Assembly: GCA_035539135.1 (NCBI GenBank) | Contig: DATLJD010000009.1 | Location: forward strand, 1-64,000 | Source: JABFWF01 sp035539135 | Lineage (GTDB): Bacteria > Pseudomonadota > Gammaproteobacteria > Xanthomonadales > Xanthomonadaceae | DNA length: 64,000 nt | Direction: 5' to 3' | Shown here: positions 21,445 to 30,557 of the stretch, piece by piece | Position numbering within the stretch: the first letter of the stretch is position 1 | Layout of the letters: each line of letters starts with the position of its first letter | The notes under the pieces: generated by a model | What the model saw: the letters and a program-made list of their open reading frames with translations, nothing else | Databases searched by the model: none | What the model was told of the DNA's origin: nothing | Made by a program: the position numbers and the translations under genes

Positions 21445-22749
21445 TCAGCGACGCTCCAGCGCCTTGTAGTCGCGCTGCGCGTGACCGGTGTAGATCTGCC
21501 GCGGACGGCCGATGCGGGCTTCAGGATCGTCCTGCTGCTCGAGCCAGTGCGAGACCCAGCCGGCGGTGCGCGCGATCGCGAACATCACCGTGAACATCTC
21601 GGTCGGGATGCCCAGCGCCTTGTAGATGATGCCGGAATAGAAGTCGACGTTCGGGTACAGCTTGCGCTGCACGAAGTACTCGTCCTTCAGCGCCGCCTCT
21701 TCCAGCTTCAGCGCGACCTCGAGCAGCGGATCGTTGACGCCGAGCTCGCCCAGCACCTTGTGGGTCATCTCGCGGATGATCTTCGCGCGCGGGTCGAAGT
21801 TCTTGTAGACGCGGTGGCCGAAGCCCATCAGGCGGAAGCCCGACTCCTTGTCCTTCGCCCTGGCGACCGCCGCGCCGACGTGCTCCGGCCGGCCGATCTC
21901 CTCCAGCATCTTCAGCACCGCCTCGTTGGCGCCGCCGTGGGCGGGGCCCCACAGCGCGGCGACGCCGGCGGCGACGCAGGCGTACGGGTTGGCGCCGGTG
22001 GAGCCCACCAGGCGCACGGTCGAGGTCGACGCGTTCTGCTCGTGGTCGGCATGCAGGATGAACAGCAGGTCGAGCGCGCGCGCGGCGACCGGGCTCAGCT
22101 CCAGCGGCTCGCTCGGCACTTCCTTCATCATGTGCAGGAAGCGCGTGGTGTACTCGAGGTTGTTCTTCGGGTAGCGGATCGGCCAGCCGATCGAGTAGCG
22201 GTAGCAGGCGGCGGCGATCGTCGGCACCTTGGCGATCAGGCGGATCGCGGCGAGGCGGCGCTGCGCCGGATCGTCGAGGTCGAGTTCGTTGTGGTAGAAG
22301 CTCGCCATCGAGCCGAGCATGCCGACCAGCATCGCCATCGGATGCGCGTCGTGGCGGAAGCCGTACAGGAACGTGCGGAAGGCCTCGTGCATCATCGTGT
22401 GATGCGTGACCTCGTGCTCGAACGCGGACAGCTGCGCCGCGTCCGGCAGCTCGCCGTGCATCAGCAGGTAGGCGACCTCGACGAAGCTGGACCGCTCGGC
22501 GAGCTGCTCGATCGGGTAGCCGCGGTAGAGCAGCACGCCGGCGTCGCCGTCGATGTAGGTGACCGCCGACTTGCAGGCCGCGGTGGCGCCGAAACCGGGG
22601 TCGTAGGTGAAGCAGCCGGTTTCCTTCGGCAGCTTGGCGATGTCGATGCAGGGATTGCCGAGCGTGCCCGTCTGCACCGGGAGCGTCACCGGCTTGCCGG
22701 CGGCATCGAGGGTGACATGGTCGGGGGCGGACTTGGGGTCGGCGGACAC
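21445..22749 (-). CDS. gltA: Citrate synthase (type II, hexameric class)
   Basis: A 434-residue cytosolic TCA-cycle enzyme condensing acetyl-CoA and oxaloacetate. Catalytic elements are visible: HADHEQNASTSTVR (His), MGFGHRVYKNFDPR (His-Arg) and YPNVDFYSGI (Asp). N-terminal VTLPVQTGTLGNPCIDI and the CFTYDPGF segment match the proteobacterial NADH-sensitive class. Start GTG 22749 is fixed by AAGGAG 6 nt upstream; the longer frame runs through the promoter. It is apparently monocistronic. Confidence 0.96.
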   Translation of the reverse strand: MSADPKSAPDHVTLDAAGKPVTLPVQTGTLGNPCIDIAKLPKETGCFTYDPGFGATAACKSAVTYIDGDAGVLLYRGYPIEQLAERSSFVEVAYLLMHGELPDAAQLSAFEHEVTHHTMMHEAFRTFLYGFRHDAHPMAMLVGMLGSMASFYHNELDLDDPAQRRLAAIRLIAKVPTIAAACYRYSIGWPIRYPKNNLEYTTRFLHMMKEVPSEPLELSPVAARALDLLFILHADHEQNASTSTVRLVGSTGANPYACVAAGVAALWGPAHGGANEAVLKMLEEIGRPEHVGAAVARAKDKESGFRLMGFGHRVYKNFDPRAKIIREMTHKVLGELGVNDPLLEVALKLEEAALKDEYFVQRKLYPNVDFYSGIIYKALGIPTEMFTVMFAIARTAGWVSHWLEQQDDPEARIGRPRQIYTGHAQRDYKALERR

Positions 22750-22830
22750 GGCGAGCTCCTTGGATCGCGCGCCCGCCGGCTGTGCGCGGGCACGGGTGTG
22801 GGTGATGTTCCGCCACTGCGGAAAGCAGGA

Positions 22831-22839
22831 ATTATCGCA
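22831..22839 (-). promoter_or_regulatory. Candidate extended -10 promoter of gltA
   Basis: On the minus strand TGCGATAAT forms an extended -10 element about 80 nt upstream of the gltA GTG. No convincing -35 is present, as is common for extended -10 promoters. Confidence 0.4.
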
Positions 22840-22892
22840 CAGCGCCCATGGCGCAGGCGCCGCCGCATGCGGGATGCAGGGCGTGCGAAAAC

Positions 22893-22921
22893 GCAACGGC
22901 CGCCCGGGAGGCGGCCGTTGC
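22893..22921 (-). terminator. Rho-independent terminator after rpmE2
   Basis: A perfect 12-bp stem (GCAACGGCCGCC with GGCGGCCGTTGC) and a 5-nt loop, followed on the minus strand by GTTTTCG. It lies 45 nt beyond the rpmE2 stop and upstream of the gltA promoter. Confidence 0.88.
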
Positions 22922-22965
22922 CTGGCGGGTGGCGCGCGCCCCGGAGCCGGGGCGGCGGGCGCCGC

Positions 22966-23208
22966 TTACTTCGCGTAGCGCTTGCGGAACTTGTCGACGC
23001 GGCCGCTGGTGTCCACGATCTTGTTCTGGCCCGTGTAGAACGGGTGCGAGGCCGACGAGATGTCGACCTTGATCAGCGGATACTCGTTGCCGTCCTGCCA
23101 CTTGATCGTCTCCTTGCTGGAGAGCGTCGAGCGGGTCAGGAACTTGAAGTCCGAGGTCATGTCCTGGAACACGACTTCGCGGTATTCGGGATGGATGTCG
23201 GCCTTCAT
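22966..23208 (-). CDS. rpmE2: 50S ribosomal protein L31, type B
   Basis: An 80-residue protein matching the zinc-free (C-minus) L31 class: MKADIHPEYREVVFQDM at the start, SSKETIKW and ISSASHPFYTGQNKIVDTSG in the middle, and FRKRYAK at the end. It contains no cysteine, so the zinc-binding CxxC of type A L31 is absent. In many bacteria this form is derepressed by Zur under zinc limitation; no obvious Zur box was recognised here. It has its own candidate promoter and a strong terminator, so it is a monocistronic unit. Confidence 0.95.
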   Translation of the reverse strand: MKADIHPEYREVVFQDMTSDFKFLTRSTLSSKETIKWQDGNEYPLIKVDISSASHPFYTGQNKIVDTSGRVDKFRKRYAK

Positions 23209-23244
23209 GGCGGCGGCACCGGATTGCTGCTGGACAAGAGCGGC

Positions 23245-23274
23245 ATTCTAGCCCGCGCCGGCCGCCGCGCGCAA
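23245..23274 (-). promoter_or_regulatory. Candidate sigma-70 promoter of rpmE2
   Basis: TTGCGC (23274-23269) and TAGAAT (23250-23245) on the minus strand with an 18-bp spacer, overlapping the last codons of the upstream nucleoside hydrolase gene. Predicted leader about 30 nt. Confidence 0.45.
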
Positions 23275-24216
23275 GCCGCCCCCGCCCACCGCCAGCGCCT
23301 CGCGCAGCAGCCGTTCCAGCCGGTCCTGGTCGTAGCGCATCAGGATCGCGGCGTTGTCCGGGCGGTCGCCCTCGCGGCGCCAGTCGACCACGGTCATGCC
23401 GCGGGTGTGGGTCCCGTCCAGTTCCACCGCCAGCGGCCGCTCGACGACTTCCAGGGCGCCCTCCGGCTGCAGCGCCAGCGCCATCGCCAGCGCGTCGGCC
23501 GCGTGCCAGCGCTCGCCGCGGCGCGGCCGCGCCCAGTCCCGGGTGCGCCGCGAGATGGCGTCGTAGAAGCGGGCGCGCGGGCTGTCCGCCTGCAGCCAGC
23601 GCTCGATGTCGGCGTGGGCGAAGCCGTGCCGCAGCACCGCCTCCCAGTCCGCCAGTTCGATCCGCGGGAAGGCCTCGAACACCACGTGCGCCGCCTCCGG
23701 GTCGAAGGCGATGTTGAATTCGGCGGCCGCGGTCAGGTTGCCGTGGCCGGTGACCGCGCCGCCCATCACCACGCAGCGGGCGACGCGCTGCGGCAAGGTC
23801 GGGTCCAGCTTGAGCGCGAGCGCGAGGTTGGTCAGCGGGCCGAGCGCGACCAGCAGCAGCCGGCCCGCGTGCGCGTGCGACAGCCGCAGCAGCGCGAGCG
23901 CGGCGTGCTCGGCCTCGGCCGTGCGCCGCGGCGGCTCGTAGCCGCAATCGCCGAAGCCGTCCTCGCCGTGCACGTTGGCGGCGTCGCGCGCCGGGTGCAG
24001 CAGCGGTGCCGGCGCGCCGGCGAACACCGGCACGTCCACGCCGGCGACCTCGCACAGCTTGAGCGCGTTGCGCACGGTGTGGGCGAGGCCGACGTTGCCG
24101 GCGGCGATGGTCAGGCCGACCACGGCGTGCGCCGGCGAGGCGAAGGCCATCAGCAGGGCGAGGGCGTCGTCGACGCCGGGGTCGGTGTCGATCAGGAGCG
24201 GGATGCGGGAGGACAT
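23248..24216 (-). CDS. Inosine/uridine-preferring nucleoside hydrolase family protein
   Basis: A 322-residue cytosolic N-ribosyl hydrolase that would split ribonucleosides into base and ribose. The N-terminal calcium-binding motif LLIDTDPGVDDALAL is complete. TIAAGNVGL, ALGPLTNLALAL and VVMGGAVTGHGNLTAAAEFN are the further family blocks, with Asn/Asp ligands in EFNIAFDPEAA. A C-terminal Asp is in WHAADALAMAL. Substrate preference cannot be read from sequence. The neighbours give no pathway context. It may share a transcript with recG upstream (58-nt gap). Confidence 0.9.
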   Translation of the reverse strand: MSSRIPLLIDTDPGVDDALALLMAFASPAHAVVGLTIAAGNVGLAHTVRNALKLCEVAGVDVPVFAGAPAPLLHPARDAANVHGEDGFGDCGYEPPRRTAEAEHAALALLRLSHAHAGRLLLVALGPLTNLALALKLDPTLPQRVARCVVMGGAVTGHGNLTAAAEFNIAFDPEAAHVVFEAFPRIELADWEAVLRHGFAHADIERWLQADSPRARFYDAISRRTRDWARPRRGERWHAADALAMALALQPEGALEVVERPLAVELDGTHTRGMTVVDWRREGDRPDNAAILMRYDQDRLERLLREALAVGGGGLRAAAGAG

Positions 24217-24274
24217 GAGGGGCTAGGGGCCAGGGCCGGGTGGGAGCGATGATCGCCGATCGCGGCGCGTGGGT

Positions 24275-26371
24275 TCACGCCGACGCATAGCGCGCGGCGC
24301 CGCCGACCCAGCGCGCGATCACCGCGTCGGCCAGCTCCGGACGCTCGGCGAGCAGGCGGTCGGCGAGCGCGTGCACCTGCGGCAGCAGGTCGGCGTCGCG
24401 GGCAAGGTCGGCGAGGCGGAAGCCGGGCAGGCCGGTCTGGCGGGTGCCGAGCAGTTCGCCCGGGCCGCGCAGTTCGAGGTCCTTCTCGGCGATCGCGAAC
24501 CCGTCGTTGGTCTCGCGCATCGTCGCCAGCCGCTCGCGCGCGAGTTGCGACAGCGGCGGCTGGTACAGCAGCACGCAGCTGGACGCCGCGCTGCCCCGCC
24601 CCACCCGCCCGCGCAACTGGTGCAGCTGGGCGAGGCCGAGGCGTTCGGCGTTCTCGACCACCATCAGCGAGGCGTTGGGCACGTCCACGCCGACCTCGAT
24701 CACGGTGGTGGCCACCAGCAGGTCGAGCGCGCCGTCCTTGAACGCGCGCATGGTCGCCTGCTTCGCATTGGCCTTCATGCGTCCGTGCACGAGGCCGATG
24801 CGCAGTTCCGGCAACGCCGCCGACAGTGCCTCGAAGGTGGTCTGCGCGGCCTGCGCGACGACCTCGTCGGAATCGTCGATCAGCGTGCACACCCAGTACG
24901 CCTGGCGGCCCTCGCGGCAGGCGGCGCGGATGCGCTCGACCAGTTCGGGGCGGCGCTCGGCGCTGAGCGCGACGGTCTGCACCGGGGTGCGGCCGGGCGG
25001 CAGCTCGTCGATCGCCGACACGTCGAGGTCGGCGTAGGCCGCCATCGCCAGCGTGCGCGGGATCGGCGTCGCGGTCATCACCAGCTGGTGCGGCACCGCG
25101 CCGGACCCGGCGCCCTTGTCGCGCAGGGCCAGGCGCTGGTGCACGCCGAAGCGGTGCTGCTCGTCGACGATCGCCAGCGCGAGGTCGTGGAAGGCGACGC
25201 CCTCCTGCATCAGCGCGTGGGTGCCGACCACGACCTGCGCGGCGCCACCGGCGACCTCCGCCAACGCGCGCGCGCGCGCCTTGCCGGTCACCTTGCCAGC
25301 CAGCCACGCGACCCGGATCCCCAGCGGCTCCAGCCAGCCGCGCAGGTTGCCGAAGTGCTGCTCGGCGAGCAGCTCGGTCGGCGCCATCAGCGCGGCCTGG
25401 TGGCCACCTTCCACGGCGAGCAGCGCGGCGAGCGCGGCGACCACGGTCTTGCCGCTGCCGACGTCGCCCTGCACCAGGCGCAGCATCGGCCGCGGCTGCG
25501 CGAGGTCGGCGCGCACCTGCGCGAACACCCGCTGTTGCGCGCCGGTGAGCGCGAACGGCAGGCCATCGAGCAGCCGCTGCGCGAGCAGCCCGGGGCCGGC
25601 CAGCGGGGTCGCCCGGTGCCGCTGCAGGGCGATGCGCTGGCGGCGCAGGCTGAGGTGGTGGGCCAGCAGTTCCTCCAGCGCCAGCCGCCGCTGCGCCGGA
25701 TGGGTGCCGGCGAGCAGCGCGCCGACGTCGCTGTCGTGCGGCGGGCGGTGCACGGTGAGCAGCGCATCGCGCAGCGATGGCAGGCCGAGGTCGGCGAGCC
25801 AGCCCGGCGGCAGCAGCTCCAGCGCCTGCGCATCCGGCAGGCGGTCGAGCGCGGCGCCGATCAGCCGCCGCAGCGAGACCGGCCCGAGGCCCTCGATCGC
25901 CGGATACACCGGGTCGAGCCGGTCGCCGAGCGCGTCGCCGTCGGCGTCGAGCACGCGATAGCTCGGATGCACCATCTCCAACCCGAGCTGCCCGGCGCGC
26001 GGCGTGCCGAACGCGCGCACCCGCGCGCCCGGCGCGAACTGGGCCGCCTGCGCCGCGCGGAAATGGAAGAAGCGCAGCACCAGCGTCGCCTGCGATGCGT
26101 CCGACAACGCGACCCGCAGCATCGGCCGGTAGCGGAAGCCGCGTTCGACCGCCTCCACCGTGCCTTCGACCTGCGCGGCGACCCCGGCCTGCAGCGCGCG
26201 GATCGGCGTGATCCGGGTGCGGTCCTCGTACTGCCGCGGCAACTGCAGCCACAGGTCCTGCAGGCTGGCGAGGCCGCGCGCCGCGAGCTTTTCGGCGATG
26301 CGCGGACCCACCCCCGGCAGCGAGGCCAGCGGCGTCCGGGCGGAATCGGCGAGGACGATCGCAACCGCCAT
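24275..26371 (-). CDS. recG: ATP-dependent DNA helicase RecG
   Basis: A 698-residue branch-migration helicase acting on stalled forks and Holliday junctions. An N-terminal helix-hairpin region (LASLPGVGPRIAEKLAARG) precedes the OB-fold wedge domain (about 60-150). SF2 motifs are GDVGSGKTVVAAL (I), VGTHALMQEGV (Ib), AIVDEQHRFGVHQR (II), MTATPIPRTLAM (III) and QLRGRVGRG (VI). Length is normal. The ATG overlaps the stop of the upstream UspA gene (TGATG). In E. coli recG closes the gmk-rpoZ-spoT cluster; here it lies 7 kb from spoT, separated by ridA and the Mrp operon. Confidence 0.96.
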   Translation of the reverse strand: MAVAIVLADSARTPLASLPGVGPRIAEKLAARGLASLQDLWLQLPRQYEDRTRITPIRALQAGVAAQVEGTVEAVERGFRYRPMLRVALSDASQATLVLRFFHFRAAQAAQFAPGARVRAFGTPRAGQLGLEMVHPSYRVLDADGDALGDRLDPVYPAIEGLGPVSLRRLIGAALDRLPDAQALELLPPGWLADLGLPSLRDALLTVHRPPHDSDVGALLAGTHPAQRRLALEELLAHHLSLRRQRIALQRHRATPLAGPGLLAQRLLDGLPFALTGAQQRVFAQVRADLAQPRPMLRLVQGDVGSGKTVVAALAALLAVEGGHQAALMAPTELLAEQHFGNLRGWLEPLGIRVAWLAGKVTGKARARALAEVAGGAAQVVVGTHALMQEGVAFHDLALAIVDEQHRFGVHQRLALRDKGAGSGAVPHQLVMTATPIPRTLAMAAYADLDVSAIDELPPGRTPVQTVALSAERRPELVERIRAACREGRQAYWVCTLIDDSDEVVAQAAQTTFEALSAALPELRIGLVHGRMKANAKQATMRAFKDGALDLLVATTVIEVGVDVPNASLMVVENAERLGLAQLHQLRGRVGRGSAASSCVLLYQPPLSQLARERLATMRETNDGFAIAEKDLELRGPGELLGTRQTGLPGFRLADLARDADLLPQVHALADRLLAERPELADAVIARWVGGAARYASA

Positions 26372-27207
26372 CAGGGACAGCGCACCACCAGCACGTCGCT
26401 CGGCGCGAGTTGCACGATCCGTCCGGTGGTCCCGCCCAGCAGCAGGTGGAACGCGGCGCCGCGGCGATACGCCCCGATCACGACCAGGTCGTGGTCGTGC
26501 TCCAGCGCGCGCTCGCCGAGCATGGTTTCGGGATGGCCGTGCGCGACCACCAGTTCCATGCGCTCGCGCAGTTCCGGGTCGAGCCGTGCCTCGCCGGCGA
26601 AGGCCTCGATGGTCGCCCGCTCCATCCGCAGCAGGTCGCCGCGGCGATTCGGCGCCAGCCACAGCGATTCGTACGGAATGTCCAGCGCGTGCAGCAGGGT
26701 GAACCCGGCCAGCGGGAACAACGCAGCGGCGGTTTCCAGCCCCTGGCGCGATTCCGCGGTCAGGTCGGTGCCGACCAGGACCCTGCGGTAGGCCCCGTGC
26801 GGACGCCGCTTGACCACCAGCAGCGAGCAGGGCGCCTTGCGCGCCAATGCCTGCGTGGTGCTGCCGGCCATCGGCGGCGCGGCGGGGCCGCCCTGGTCGC
26901 CGAGCACGATCAGGTCGCAGCGTTCGCGCTGCGCGACAGTGAGGATGGCATCGGCCGGTTCGCCTTCCAGCACGTGGATCGCGGCGGCCGGCACCTCGCG
27001 GCGCAGTTCGCGCTCGATCCGCTGCCGCGCCGGCTCCGGCGATTCGGACGTGCGCGGCATCGCGTGCACGACCAGCAAGGCCGCCTGCCACGCGTCGGCG
27101 AGCTGGCGCGCGCGGTCGAGCGCGCGGTCGGAACGGGCGCCCAGGTCGCTCGCCACCAGGATCCTTTCGAACCGGCGCGGGACCGGGCTGGGACCGCTCG
27201 TCTGCAT
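26371..27207 (-). CDS. Tandem universal stress protein (UspA family)
   Basis: A 278-residue cytosolic protein with two Usp domains. The first runs about 12-145 (RILVASDLGARSDRALDRA ... LIVLGDQGG ... STTQALARKAPCSLLVVK). The second runs about 150-278 (RVLVGTDLTAESRQGLETAA ... LVVIGAYRR ... GGTTGRIVQLAPSDVLVV). The GGTTG stretch of the second domain resembles the ATP-binding loop; the first is less canonical. Its role is probably in stress survival or energy limitation. It overlaps recG by 1 nt and is divergent from the Mrp antiporter operon. ATG 27207 is used; a TTG at 27225 with GGGGAA just upstream is possible. Confidence 0.87.
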   Translation of the reverse strand: MQTSGPSPVPRRFERILVASDLGARSDRALDRARQLADAWQAALLVVHAMPRTSESPEPARQRIERELRREVPAAAIHVLEGEPADAILTVAQRERCDLIVLGDQGGPAAPPMAGSTTQALARKAPCSLLVVKRRPHGAYRRVLVGTDLTAESRQGLETAAALFPLAGFTLLHALDIPYESLWLAPNRRGDLLRMERATIEAFAGEARLDPELRERMELVVAHGHPETMLGERALEHDHDLVVIGAYRRGAAFHLLLGGTTGRIVQLAPSDVLVVRCP

Positions 27208-27312
27208 GCCGGAAGCTTGCACCAATTCCCCACCGGTGGCGACCGCGCGGCGCCCACATCGGCGTTGCGCTTGCCGTATAGAATCGGACGGCCCGCATCA
27301 CCGGACCATGTC

Positions 27313-30216
27313 GTGCCAAGCGCCATCCTCTGGTTGCCGTTCGCGGCCAGCGCGATCGTGTTCGCGCTCCACGCCCGCCGCCGCAACGTGGCCGCATGGC
27401 TGATGACCTGCACCGCGCTGGCCTGCCTGGCGCTGACGCTGGCGCTGTATCCATCGGTCGCGGACGGCGGCGTGGCGCGCTCCGCGTTCGCCTGGGCGCC
27501 GTCGCTGGGGCTCGAATTCGTCCTGCGCGTGGACGGCTTCGCCTGGCTGTTCATGGTGCTGGTGACCGGCATCGGCGCGCTGGTCGGCATCTACGCCCGC
27601 TACTACATGCCGCCGGACGACCCGCTGTCGCGGTTCTACGGGCTGCTGCTGGCGTTCATGGGCGCGATGCTCGGCATCGTGATGTCGGGCAACGTGATCC
27701 AGCTGGTGTTCTTCTGGGAGCTGACCAGCCTGTTCTCGTTCCTGCTGATCGGCTACTGGCACAACGGCGCGTCGGCGCGCGACGCGGCGCGGATGGCGCT
27801 GATCGTCACCTCCGGCGGCGGCCTGTGCCTGCTCGCCGGCGTGCTGCTGCTCGGGCACATCGTGGGCAGCTACGACCTCGACGCGATCCTCGCCGCCGGC
27901 GACCTGGTCCGCGGCCACCGGCTGTACCTGCCGGCGCTGGTGCTGGTGCTGCTCGGCGCGCTGACCAAGAGCGCGCAGTTCCCGTTCCACTTCTGGCTGC
28001 CGCAGGCGATGTCGGCGCCGACACCGGTGTCGGCCTACCTGCACTCGGCGACGATGGTGAAGGCCGGGGTGTTCCTGCTGGTGCGCTTCTGGCCGGCGCT
28101 GGGCGGCACCCCGGAATGGCAGTGGATCGTCGGCGGCGCCGGGCTGGTGACGCTGGTGCTGGGCGCGTACCAGGCGATCTTCCAGCACGACCTGAAGGCG
28201 GTGCTGGCGTACTCGACGCTCAGCCACCTCGGCCTGATCACCATGCTCGCCGGGATGGGCAGCGCGCTGGGCGTGGTCGCGGCGATCTTCCACATCGTCA
28301 ACCACGCGACCTTCAAGGCGTCGCTGTTCATGGCGGCGGGCGCGGTGGACCACGAAGCCGGCACCCGCGACCTGCGCGCGCTCGGCGGCCTCGGCCGGGT
28401 CATGCCGATCACCGCCAGCCTGGCGTTCGTCGCGACCGCGGCGATGGCCGGGGTGCCGCTGCTCAACGGGTTCCTGTCCAAGGAAATGTTCTTCGCCGAG
28501 GCGCTGGCCGCGCAACGCGGCCCGCTGTCGGGCATGGTGCCGGCGCTGGCGATCGCGGCCAGCGCGTTCGGCGTGGTGTACTCGCTGCGCTTCGCGCGCG
28601 GCGTGTTCCTCGGCCCGCTGCCGGCGGCGCTGCCGCGGCAGCCGCACGAACCGCCGCGCTGGATGCGGCTGCCGATCGGGCTGCTGGCGCTGGCCTGCCT
28701 GCTGGTCGGGATCCTGCCGGGCCAGGTGATCGGTCCACCGCTGGCCGCTGCCGCGCACTCCGTGCTCGGCGGCGACACGCCGGCGTACAGCCTCGCGGTC
28801 TGGCACGGCTGGACGGCCCCGCTGCAGATGAGCTTCGTCGCGTTCGCGCTCGGCCTGGCGCTGTACGCGGCGATCCGGCACCGCGTCGACCGGCGCGAAC
28901 GCGCGCCGCTGATCGGGCGCATCAGTGGACGGCGGATGTTCGAGCGCGCGTTGTCGCTGTTCGCGGCGGAACTGCCGGCGCGCCTCGCCGCGCGCCTGCA
29001 GGCACGACGCCTGCAGTCGCAACTGATGCTGATCGTGCTCGCCGCGCTGCTCGCCGGCGGGCTGGCGGCGACGGGCGCGGCGTTCGAGGCGCCGGCGCTG
29101 CGGCGCGACGGCTTCGATCCGGCCTTCGCGCTGCTGTGGGTGCTGGGCGCGACCTGCGCGATCGGCGCCGCCGCCCAGGCCAAGTTCCACCGCCTGGCCG
29201 CGCTGATCCTCACCGGTGGCGCCGGGCTGGTGTCCTGCGTCAGCTTCGTCTGGCTGTCGGCGCCGGACCTGGCGGCGACCCAGCTGCTGGTGGAAGTGGT
29301 GACCACCATCCTGATCCTGCTCGGCCTGCGCTGGCTGCCCAAGCGCATCCAGGGCCTGTCGCCGGATGCGCCGTTGTCGCGCCTGAAGCGCTGGCGCGAC
29401 GCGCTGCTCGCGCTGGTGGTCGGCGCCGGCGTCGCCACCCTGGCCTATGCGGCGATGCTGCATCCGGTGCAGGACTCGGTCTCGAACTTCTTCCTCGAGC
29501 GCTCGTACCTGGAAGGCGGCGGCCGCAATGTCGTCAACGTGATCCTGGTGGACTTCCGCGGCTTCGACACGCTGGGCGAGATCAGCGTGCTCGGCATCGT
29601 CGCGCTCACCGTCTTCGTGCTGCTGCGCCGCTTCCGCCCGGCCGCCGAAAGCATCCGCAACCTGCGCCGCCAGCGCCGCGACTCGCTGCAGGACGCCGCC
29701 GGCTCGGATCGGGTCGTGGACCAGTCCACCGCGGAATACCTGGCGATCCCGGGGCTGATCGTGCAGCTGATGTTCCCGGTGATCCTGCTGTTCGGCGCGC
29801 ACCTGTTCCTGCGCGGGCACGACCTGCCGGGCGGCGGCTTCGCCGCCGGCATCACCGTGTCGGTGGCGCTGATCCTGATGTACATGGCGCGCGGCGCGCG
29901 CTGGGTCGAGGCGCACCTGCGGGTGCGGCCGCTGCGCTGGATGGGCGCCGGCCTGCTGCTCGCGGCGGGCACCGGGCTCGGGGCGCTGGCCTTCGGCCAT
30001 CCCTTCCTGACCTCGCACTTCCGGCATGCCACGCTGCCGCTGATCGGCGAGATCCCACTGGCCTCGGCGGTGCTGTTCGACCTCGGCGTGTTCTGCCTGG
30101 TGGTCGGCGCGACCACCCTGATGCTGGTCGCGCTGGCGCACCAGTCACTGCGGCGGCCCCGCGTCGCCACGGTGGTCGCGGCCGACGGCAGCGTGCGGCC
30201 GGAAGGAGCCGGCTGA
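27313..30216 (+). CDS. mrpA: Mrp-type cation/proton antiporter subunit A fused to subunit B
   Basis: A 967-residue polytopic inner-membrane protein. The NuoL-like proton-transfer core (FYGLLLAFMGAMLGIVMSGN; LVFFWELTSLFSFLLIGYW; KSAQFPFHFWLPQAMSAPTP; AVLAYSTLSHLGLITML) is followed by MbhD/MbhE-like segments. The C-terminal MnhB-like domain (PGLIVQLMFPVILLFGAHLF; GHDLPGGGFAAGITVSVA) means A and B are one polypeptide, as in group 2 (PhaAB) Mrp systems. It forms the largest piece of a secondary Na+ or K+/H+ antiporter for alkaline pH and salt homeostasis. Start GTG 27313 is inferred from the N-terminal helix; its ribosome-binding site is poor. A TATAGA/TAGAAT -10-like box lies at 27277-27284. Confidence 0.93.
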   Translation: MPSAILWLPFAASAIVFALHARRRNVAAWLMTCTALACLALTLALYPSVADGGVARSAFAWAPSLGLEFVLRVDGFAWLFMVLVTGIGALVGIYARYYMPPDDPLSRFYGLLLAFMGAMLGIVMSGNVIQLVFFWELTSLFSFLLIGYWHNGASARDAARMALIVTSGGGLCLLAGVLLLGHIVGSYDLDAILAAGDLVRGHRLYLPALVLVLLGALTKSAQFPFHFWLPQAMSAPTPVSAYLHSATMVKAGVFLLVRFWPALGGTPEWQWIVGGAGLVTLVLGAYQAIFQHDLKAVLAYSTLSHLGLITMLAGMGSALGVVAAIFHIVNHATFKASLFMAAGAVDHEAGTRDLRALGGLGRVMPITASLAFVATAAMAGVPLLNGFLSKEMFFAEALAAQRGPLSGMVPALAIAASAFGVVYSLRFARGVFLGPLPAALPRQPHEPPRWMRLPIGLLALACLLVGILPGQVIGPPLAAAAHSVLGGDTPAYSLAVWHGWTAPLQMSFVAFALGLALYAAIRHRVDRRERAPLIGRISGRRMFERALSLFAAELPARLAARLQARRLQSQLMLIVLAALLAGGLAATGAAFEAPALRRDGFDPAFALLWVLGATCAIGAAAQAKFHRLAALILTGGAGLVSCVSFVWLSAPDLAATQLLVEVVTTILILLGLRWLPKRIQGLSPDAPLSRLKRWRDALLALVVGAGVATLAYAAMLHPVQDSVSNFFLERSYLEGGGRNVVNVILVDFRGFDTLGEISVLGIVALTVFVLLRRFRPAAESIRNLRRQRRDSLQDAAGSDRVVDQSTAEYLAIPGLIVQLMFPVILLFGAHLFLRGHDLPGGGFAAGITVSVALILMYMARGARWVEAHLRVRPLRWMGAGLLLAAGTGLGALAFGHPFLTSHFRHATLPLIGEIPLASAVLFDLGVFCLVVGATTLMLVALAHQSLRRPRVATVVAADGSVRPEGAG

Positions 30217-30557
30217 TGGAACTGGTCCTGGCGCTCGCCATCGGCGTGCTCACCGCATCCGGCGTGTGGCTGCTGCTGCGTCCGCGCACCTTCCAGGTGA
30301 TCATCGGCCTGACCCTGGTCTCCTACGCGGTGAACCTCTTCATTTTCTCCACCGGCGGCCTGCGCACCGGCGCCGATCCGGTGCTGCGCGAGGTCGCCGG
30401 GCGCATCGCCGCCTATGCCGATCCGCTGCCGCAGGCGCTGGTGCTGACCGCGATCGTGATCGGCTTCGCCACCACCGCGCTGTTCCTGGTCGTGCTGCTG
30501 ACCTCGCGCGGGCTGACCGGCAACGACCACGTCGACGGCAAGGACGGCACGCCGTGA
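30216..30557 (+). CDS. mrpC: Mrp antiporter subunit C
   Basis: A 113-residue NuoK-like protein with three membrane helices (LVLALAIGVLTASGVWLLL; VIIGLTLVSYAVNLFIF; ALVLTAIVIGFATTALFLVV). The conserved DPLPQALVLTAIVIGFA stretch identifies subunit C. The ATG overlaps the mrpA stop (TGATG) with GGAAGGA 8 nt upstream. Confidence 0.94.
   Translation: MELVLALAIGVLTASGVWLLLRPRTFQVIIGLTLVSYAVNLFIFSTGGLRTGADPVLREVAGRIAAYADPLPQALVLTAIVIGFATTALFLVVLLTSRGLTGNDHVDGKDGTP

Noticed and set aside
27298..30141. A long minus-strand open frame antisense to mrpA
   Set aside because: Its translation is Gln/Arg/His-rich noise, and the plus strand encodes clear Mrp A/B membrane domains.
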